From JBHAEC01 sp041855385 (lineage in GTDB: Bacteria > Bacillota > Negativicutes > Veillonellales > Veillonellaceae), in the NCBI GenBank assembly GCA_041855385.1, contig JBHAEC010000101.1, forward strand, positions 1-10,494: a DNA stretch of 10,494 bases. The letters are read 5' to 3'. The notes beneath the pieces were generated by a model that saw only the letters and a program-made list of their open reading frames with translations, was not told the DNA's origin and did not search any database. How positions within the stretch are numbered: the stretch's first letter is position 1; every line of letters begins with the position of its first letter. Below, one piece after another: positions 6,227 through 10,494 of this stretch. Position numbers and translations under genes: made by a program.

Positions 6227-7708
6227 ATGGAGAGAATAAAAGATATTTCAACCTTGGTATATCGAAGAACGCAAGGAGGGCAATATCGTTGGATTACAGT
6301 GAGCACGTTATTGCTGGCTATAGGAGCCATTTTACACTTGGTAAGCCCCAGCTTTGCCGGAGTAACGCCGAATTGGACCATTGCCATGTATTGTATTGCT
6401 ATTGCTTTGACGAGAGCTACCTACAAACAATCTTTCGGCATCGGAATGGTCGCGGCTCTAATTAATGTAATGACGTCGAAATCGGGATTTCCCTATGGTA
6501 ACTTTCTCAGTGAGCCTGTTGGGGCACTGACTTGTGCTGTCCTTGTACATACGCTTGGGCATATTCGCTTAGGCAAACTGGATTTTATGCCCTTTCTTAC
6601 CGGTTTTGTGACAACCATATTTTCCGGAGGGACATTTATTACCGTATTATATTTTGCGTTAAACATGCCTCTTAAAGCATATTTGTACGGCATGTGGCCC
6701 TTCGTATTTATGGTGGCACTTTGCAATATGATTGCTACGCCTGTCCTTTATTTTCCGGCAAAGAAATTATTTGCTACGAGAGGGTTTTTGCCGGACAGCA
6801 GGGAAGCAAAAGTAAGCGATCATAGCGGATATAATCTGGTGCAGGGTCAAGAGGGAATTATTTCTGTAGAACATCTAAGTTATACTTATGGAAAGGCGGG
6901 GCATCCTGCCATTAAGGATGTCTCCATTGCCGTCCACCCTCGGGATTTTCTTGTTATTACAGGGCCTGCAGGCTGTGGTAAGAGCACTTTGTGCATGGCT
7001 ATGTCAGGCGCGGTTCCTCATTTTTACGGTGGAACGATGACCGGAATGGTATTTGTTAATGGACAAGCGGTAACGCAAACATCCATTGCGGACTTAGCAT
7101 TGCAAGTGGGAACAGTGTTGGCTGATTACGATACGCAGTTAGTGACGATGACGGTGGAAGAAGAGATAGCCTTCGCTCTCGAGAATAGAGGATATGGGAC
7201 AATAGAGATTGAAGAACGGACAAAACGTGTGCTAGCACAAGTTGGGTTATCCGGATTGGAAACGAGGCAGATTGCTAAACTTTCCGGAGGGCAGCGTCAG
7301 CGCTTGGCAATTGCCTCGGTATTGGCAACGGACCCGCAAATTCTGGTTTTTGATGAACCCACAAGTTCTCTGGATCCGGAAGGGACGGAAGAGTTTTATA
7401 AATTAATCGGGTCTTTAAATAAGGAATATGGTATTACAGTCGTGGTAATAGATCACGATTTACATGCGGCTATCCCCTATGCAAACCGACTGGCATTGAT
7501 GGTGGATGGTGAATTGGTAATGGATAATGGAGTGGAAGGGACCCTCAGATATATGTATGAGCATCAAATCTATGTAGAAACATTGCCAAGCCTTTTCGTC
7601 TGCCAGATGGAATTGGAGAAAAACGGATATACTTTTGAACATACATGGTTTGATGTAGAAAAAGCAAAACAGGGGCTTAAGACCTTAGGAGGTGAAGCGC
7701 ATGCTTGA
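6227..7708 (+). CDS. ECF transporter fusion: TrpP-like S-component + EcfA-type ATPase (predicted tryptophan importer)
   Basis: This 493-residue protein has two parts. Residues 1-180 form a membrane domain with about six hydrophobic segments. Its LLLAIGAILH...P...GVTPNW opening and a GIGMVAALINVMTSKSGFPYGN stretch resemble the TrpP tryptophan S-component family. That assignment rests on recalled pattern but agrees with the Trp T-box. A linker (about 180-210) leads to a complete ABC ATPase: Walker A GPAGCGKST at 246-254, signature LSGGQRQ at 352-358, Walker B ILVFDEP at 372-378, and H410 (IDHD). The Q-loop position reads VGTVLADYDTQL, with A299 where glutamine is usual. S-components are normally separate proteins of 170-200 residues, so the fusion is unusual; no internal ribosome site was seen near the junction. 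AGGAGGAG (6216-6223) fixes the start at 6227. The next gene overlaps its end by 8 bp. Confidence 0.85.
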   Translation: MERIKDISTLVYRRTQGGQYRWITVSTLLLAIGAILHLVSPSFAGVTPNWTIAMYCIAIALTRATYKQSFGIGMVAALINVMTSKSGFPYGNFLSEPVGALTCAVLVHTLGHIRLGKLDFMPFLTGFVTTIFSGGTFITVLYFALNMPLKAYLYGMWPFVFMVALCNMIATPVLYFPAKKLFATRGFLPDSREAKVSDHSGYNLVQGQEGIISVEHLSYTYGKAGHPAIKDVSIAVHPRDFLVITGPAGCGKSTLCMAMSGAVPHFYGGTMTGMVFVNGQAVTQTSIADLALQVGTVLADYDTQLVTMTVEEEIAFALENRGYGTIEIEERTKRVLAQVGLSGLETRQIAKLSGGQRQRLAIASVLATDPQILVFDEPTSSLDPEGTEEFYKLIGSLNKEYGITVVVIDHDLHAAIPYANRLALMVDGELVMDNGVEGTLRYMYEHQIYVETLPSLFVCQMELEKNGYTFEHTWFDVEKAKQGLKTLGGEAHA

Positions 7709-8510
7709 GGTAAAGGATATTGGGTTTTCATATATACCGCGAGAGCCTGTATTTAAAAACGTGAGTTTCACCGTTGATGAGGGAGAGTTTATAGCTATCG
7801 GTGGGCGAAACGGATGCGGGAAGACAACTGTTACTCGTATTTTAGTAGGGCTTGAAACGGCAGATGAGGGAGAGATTTTTTATCTTGGCACCAACATCAG
7901 CGCTATGCCGCCGTCAGAGCGAGGAAAGTTTATAGGTTATGTTTTTCAAAAGCCCGATAGACAAATGTTCAGGAACACGGTGGAAGAGGAGATATCCTTC
8001 GGTCCCGAACAGTTGGGCTATACTCCGGAAGAGTGTAGACAGATTGTGGCGGAAGTGATGAAAAAAACCGGAATTTCCCATCTGAGCAAGAGTTATCCTC
8101 TGAGTCTTCGAAGAGGAGAAAAACAGCGGGTGGCTATTGCATCGGCTTTGGCTATGAGATCTAAAATTCTAATCTTGGACGAGCCCACCAGCGGGCAGGA
8201 TGGAAAAGAAACGGCCGAGCTTATGGAACTTCTGGTGGAGCTTCATAGAGAGGGCTTGAGTATCATTTTGGTGACCCATGATATGGAGCTTATGGCTGAA
8301 TTTTGCACTCGTGTTATTGTTATCGGATATGGAACAAAGGCTTTTGACGGTACTCCTCAGGAACTGTTTACCAATAGAGATGACTTGGAAGAACTGGGCC
8401 TTAGTCGCCCTCCTTGTGTAGAGCTGAGCCTTAGCGTTTCGGGATTGGGATACTGTGCCTCTATGAAAGCATTTGAAAAAGCCTTATTACAAAGAAGAGG
8501 AGAGGAATAG
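7701..8510 (+). CDS. ecfA2: ECF transporter ATPase, second subunit (EcfA2/CbiO type) with atypical signature motif
   Basis: This 269-residue cytoplasmic ABC ATPase would form a heterodimer with the ATPase half of the preceding fusion. Walker A GRNGCGKTT is at 35-43, Q-loop Q83 in VFQKPDRQMF (the ECF pattern), Walker B ILILDEP at 156-162, SGQD D-loop at 164-167, and H193 (VTHD). The signature stretch reads YPLSLRRGEKQR (132-143). Aligned by the YP and KQR anchors it gives LRRGE in place of LSGGQ, so the usual serine is arginine. The start is the ATG at 7701: AGGAGGTG (7687-7694) lies 6 nt upstream. An in-frame GTG at 7692 falls inside that ribosome site and is rejected. It overlaps the fusion gene by 8 bp, so the two are translationally coupled and probably made in equal amounts. 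The C-terminal 30 residues (from about 240) are family-specific and not recognised. Confidence 0.9.
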   Translation: MLEVKDIGFSYIPREPVFKNVSFTVDEGEFIAIGGRNGCGKTTVTRILVGLETADEGEIFYLGTNISAMPPSERGKFIGYVFQKPDRQMFRNTVEEEISFGPEQLGYTPEECRQIVAEVMKKTGISHLSKSYPLSLRRGEKQRVAIASALAMRSKILILDEPTSGQDGKETAELMELLVELHREGLSIILVTHDMELMAEFCTRVIVIGYGTKAFDGTPQELFTNRDDLEELGLSRPPCVELSLSVSGLGYCASMKAFEKALLQRRGEE

Positions 8511-8511
8511 G

Positions 8512-9195
8512 ATGAAAGTTGTACCGATTACTAAAATTATCGCTACAGGAGCGTTTTCCTTGTGGTCATTATTACTTCGCACATCCCCTGATTTGGCTAT
8601 ATTATTAGGTATAGAACTACTTCTTTTGGCGATAATGGGCCTTTTGGTTAAGCAAATTCGTGCGGTTATGGCGCTATTTATTTTTGCGGGATTTTTGGCA
8701 CTGGTTCAGTTTTTAGGTGGAGGTACGATTGAGTCCGCATTGGTTACGGGGATTCGTATGCTTTGCATGACCGTAGTGTTTATTTATCTCTTGGCGACGA
8801 CTCGTTTACAGGATTTGACAGCTTCTCTCGTAACACAGTGCAAGGTGCCTTATGAATATGCCTTCATGTTTACTGCAGCCCTTCGATTTGTGCCCGATTT
8901 TATTGCGGAAAGCAAGGCGGTTCAGGAAGCACAAGCATGCAGAGGAATGGGTATAGAAGGGAATTTGTTCAAGCGATTACAATCTTATGCATCTATTATG
9001 CAACCTTTAGTATTAAAATCTTTGGATCGTTCTGAAACAATGGCATTATCACTGGAACTTCGCGGATTTGGAAGTAAAGAGCGCAGTTTTTCCAATAAAG
9101 TATCCATGAATGTACCGGATTACCTGCTGGTAGGATGTATGGCGATGGTTACGGCGGTACTTCTTGGCTACCGGCTAGGGATGTTCGGGGCATAA
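8512..9195 (+). CDS. ecfT: ECF transporter transmembrane subunit EcfT
   Basis: This 227-residue membrane protein, slightly shorter than typical EcfT (about 260), has about five hydrophobic segments (near 8-22, 26-44, 50-68, 76-95 and 202-220). The long amphipathic coupling-helix region carries the two hallmark short motifs in slightly altered form: QACRGMG at 141-147 and ELRGFG at 182-187, where the family has A-R-G. The block YEYAFMFTAALRFVPDFIAE (115-133) is also typical of EcfT/CbiQ. EcfT links the ATPase pair to the S-component. The start is ATG 8512, one base after the preceding TAG, with AGAGG (8501-8505) 6 nt ahead; a longer in-frame start at 8473 lies inside the previous gene and has no ribosome site. 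With the two upstream genes it makes a complete dedicated (group I) ECF transporter. Confidence 0.9.
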   Translation: MKVVPITKIIATGAFSLWSLLLRTSPDLAILLGIELLLLAIMGLLVKQIRAVMALFIFAGFLALVQFLGGGTIESALVTGIRMLCMTVVFIYLLATTRLQDLTASLVTQCKVPYEYAFMFTAALRFVPDFIAESKAVQEAQACRGMGIEGNLFKRLQSYASIMQPLVLKSLDRSETMALSLELRGFGSKERSFSNKVSMNVPDYLLVGCMAMVTAVLLGYRLGMFGA

Positions 9196-9232
9196 AAGGG
9201 AATGTAATTGTACATAGACGGGAACGGAATAT

Positions 9233-10345
9233 ATGAAAAGACAAGACAAAATGATTAGAATTCTGGAGCGTTTTTCCAATGCTTTCGGCCCTGCAGGCTT
9301 TGAAGAGGAGTTGATTCCTTTGATTGCCGAGTATTTGCCGGACCATAGGCTGGAAAGTGATAGTATGAACAATGTATATGTGTATGAGCAGGGAGAAGAA
9401 GATAAACCTTGCCTTCTCATTGATGCACATATGGATGAGTGCGGATTTATGGTGCAGTCCATTAATGACAATGGGAGTATTGCTTTTATGGCATTGGGAG
9501 GGATTGCTCCTTCTACGCTATCCGGGCATAAAGTGCTGATTCGAACCAGGCGGGGAGAAAAAGTAAAGGGAGTGATTACGGCAAAGCCGGTTCACTTTAT
9601 GAATGATGCGGAACGGAATCAGGGAAAACCCTCTGTGGAAACGATGATAATTGATGTGGGGGCGACGAATCGAAGAGATGTGGAAGATGTTTTTGGAATA
9701 GCTCTAGGAGATCCCATCGTTTTTGACGGAGAGTTCTCCTACGAGGAGAAAACAGGGGTTTGTGCCGGGAAATCATTTGATAACCGTGTAGGATGCACCT
9801 GTTTGGTGGAAACGCTTGACAGATTGAAGGAGGAGGATTCTCTGCCTGTAAAAATAGCAGGTCTTTTTTCCTCCCAAGAAGAGTTGGGATTAAGGGGGGC
9901 GACAGTAGCAACAAGAAGGATAAATCCGGATATAGCTATCGTTTTTGAAGGGGCTCCCTGTGATGACTTTTTTGTATCCTCTTCGGTGGCACAGGGGAGC
10001 ATGAAAAAAGGTGTACAGTTGAGGCTGGGCGATAACTCATACATCACGAATCCGGTTTTTGCGCAGATTGCCAGGGAGACAGCACAAAAAGAAAAGATTC
10101 CGTTTCAAGAGGCAGTGCGACGTGGAGGGGGAACCAATGCGGGGAAAATCAGCCTTACCATGGGAGGTATTCCAACTTTAGTGTTAAGTGTACCTTGTCG
10201 CTACATCCACAGTTCTCACAATTATTGTGCTATAGAAGATATGGAATCGGCGATCCGTTTAGCCATTATGTTGGTAAAAAAACTGGATAAGGATACGATT
10301 AACAGTATTAGAAAAGTTGGTGCTATTCGGCAAGATCAGATCTAA
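9233..10345 (+). CDS. M42 family metallo-aminopeptidase (glutamyl aminopeptidase / TET-like)
   Basis: This 370-residue cytoplasmic peptidase is of usual M42 length. The binuclear metal centre is visible: AHMDECG with H66 and D68, SFDNR with bridging D183, the catalytic pair E216-E217 in SSQEELGLRGA, E239 in VFEGAP (the family often has Asp here), and a late histidine in RYIHSSHN (H326 by alignment of RYIHS). GGGTNAG (298-304) is another M42 landmark. Members form dodecameric tetrahedral shells and trim N-terminal residues from peptides. The ribosome site is weak (GGGAACGGA at 9220-9228), but an in-frame stop at 9215-9217 leaves ATG 9233 as the best start. It lies 37 bp after ecfT with no terminator between, so it is probably part of the Trp-controlled operon. 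Release of amino acids from peptides would fit that regulation; the cleavage preference is unknown. Confidence 0.92.
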   Translation: MKRQDKMIRILERFSNAFGPAGFEEELIPLIAEYLPDHRLESDSMNNVYVYEQGEEDKPCLLIDAHMDECGFMVQSINDNGSIAFMALGGIAPSTLSGHKVLIRTRRGEKVKGVITAKPVHFMNDAERNQGKPSVETMIIDVGATNRRDVEDVFGIALGDPIVFDGEFSYEEKTGVCAGKSFDNRVGCTCLVETLDRLKEEDSLPVKIAGLFSSQEELGLRGATVATRRINPDIAIVFEGAPCDDFFVSSSVAQGSMKKGVQLRLGDNSYITNPVFAQIARETAQKEKIPFQEAVRRGGGTNAGKISLTMGGIPTLVLSVPCRYIHSSHNYCAIEDMESAIRLAIMLVKKLDKDTINSIRKVGAIRQDQI

Positions 10346-10368
10346 TAGTTTTAGGAAAACCAATCAGA

Positions 10369-10412
10369 AAAAAGGATTAGCCTTGAGATATATCTCAAGG
10401 CTAATCCTTTTT
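10369..10412. terminator. Perfect 44-bp inverted repeat, bidirectional terminator
   Basis: The 22-bp arms AAAAGGATTAGCCTTGAGATA and complement meet with no spacer (centre 10390/10391). The RNA would fold as GGATTAGCCTTGAG paired with its complement around a small ATATAT-type loop, flanked by A on one side and T on the other. It lies 23 nt after the M42 stop and just before the stop of a convergent gene, so it can serve both transcripts. Confidence 0.85.
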
Positions 10413-10431
10413 ATGAGAGTAGGAGTGTCGA

Positions 10432-10494
10432 TTAAAATTTGCGCTTGGAATCAAATTCTTCCAGTAGTTTTTCTAAAAACATTTTCTCCCAATC
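10432..10494 (-). CDS. 3' end of an unidentified gene, cut by window edge
   Basis: On the - strand an open frame enters from the right edge and ends at TAA (complement of 10432-10434). The visible 20 residues end in EKLLEEFDSKRKF and are charged and helical-looking. The frame stays open throughout and its stop sits 20 bp from the shared terminator, which is what a convergent gene end should look like. Too little is present to name a family. Confidence 0.5.
   Translation of the reverse strand, partial: DWEKMFLEKLLEEFDSKRKF

Noticed and set aside
7692..7700. GTG start for the second ECF ATPase
   Set aside because: The GTG is part of the AGGAGGTG ribosome site itself; ATG 7701 has correct spacing.
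9230..9430. Two overlapping - strand open frames near 9150-9470
   Set aside because: Both are shadows of the EcfT/M42 coding strand, with no start signals and no recognisable protein.
1..10494. CRISPR array, insertion sequence, integrase, toxin-antitoxin or phage genes
   Set aside because: No regularly spaced repeats, transposase or integrase motifs, or small paired genes were seen; all long stretches are explained by housekeeping and transport genes.

Overview
The window looks like chromosomal DNA of an anaerobic Firmicute of moderate GC content. The signs are a T-box leader (mainly a Firmicutes device), strong AGGAGG-type ribosome binding sites, and genes for anaerobic C4-dicarboxylate exchange and cysteine desulfidation. 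A Negativicutes member (Dialister/Veillonella-like) is my guess, but nothing here proves the family. No mobile element, CRISPR array, tRNA or rRNA was seen.

Left part (1-3060). The 3' end of a cysteine desulfidase gene (cyuA/yhaM family) is followed by a YdfG-like short-chain dehydrogenase on the + strand. These converge on a dcuC-type C4-dicarboxylate carrier on the - strand. A long nested hairpin (1415-1480) lies between them and probably terminates both directions.

Middle (3067-5847). A complete - strand ABC importer operon of the SsuABC/TauABC/NMT1 class runs in the order lipoprotein binding protein, ATPase, permease, terminator. It has its own promoter and an operator-like inverted repeat at the expected transcription start. 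Its substrate cannot be read from sequence.

Right part (5896-10412). This is the most interesting unit. A strong promoter drives a complete T-box riboswitch. The specifier loop reads TGG and the acceptor-binding bulge reads UGGC, which fits tRNA-Trp with its G73 discriminator. The switch controls three overlapping or abutting genes encoding an ECF-type importer. The first is an unusual fusion of a TrpP-like membrane S-component to an ECF ATPase, followed by a second ECF ATPase and an EcfT transmembrane subunit. An M42 aminopeptidase gene follows after 37 bp with no visible terminator until a perfect 44-bp inverted repeat. The reading is a tryptophan-starvation-induced tryptophan importer, possibly coupled to tryptophan release from peptides. 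The two ATPases carry complementary defects (no Q-loop glutamine in one, an LRRGE signature in the other) that fall on the same composite nucleotide site.

The window ends in the 3' tail of an unidentified - strand gene.
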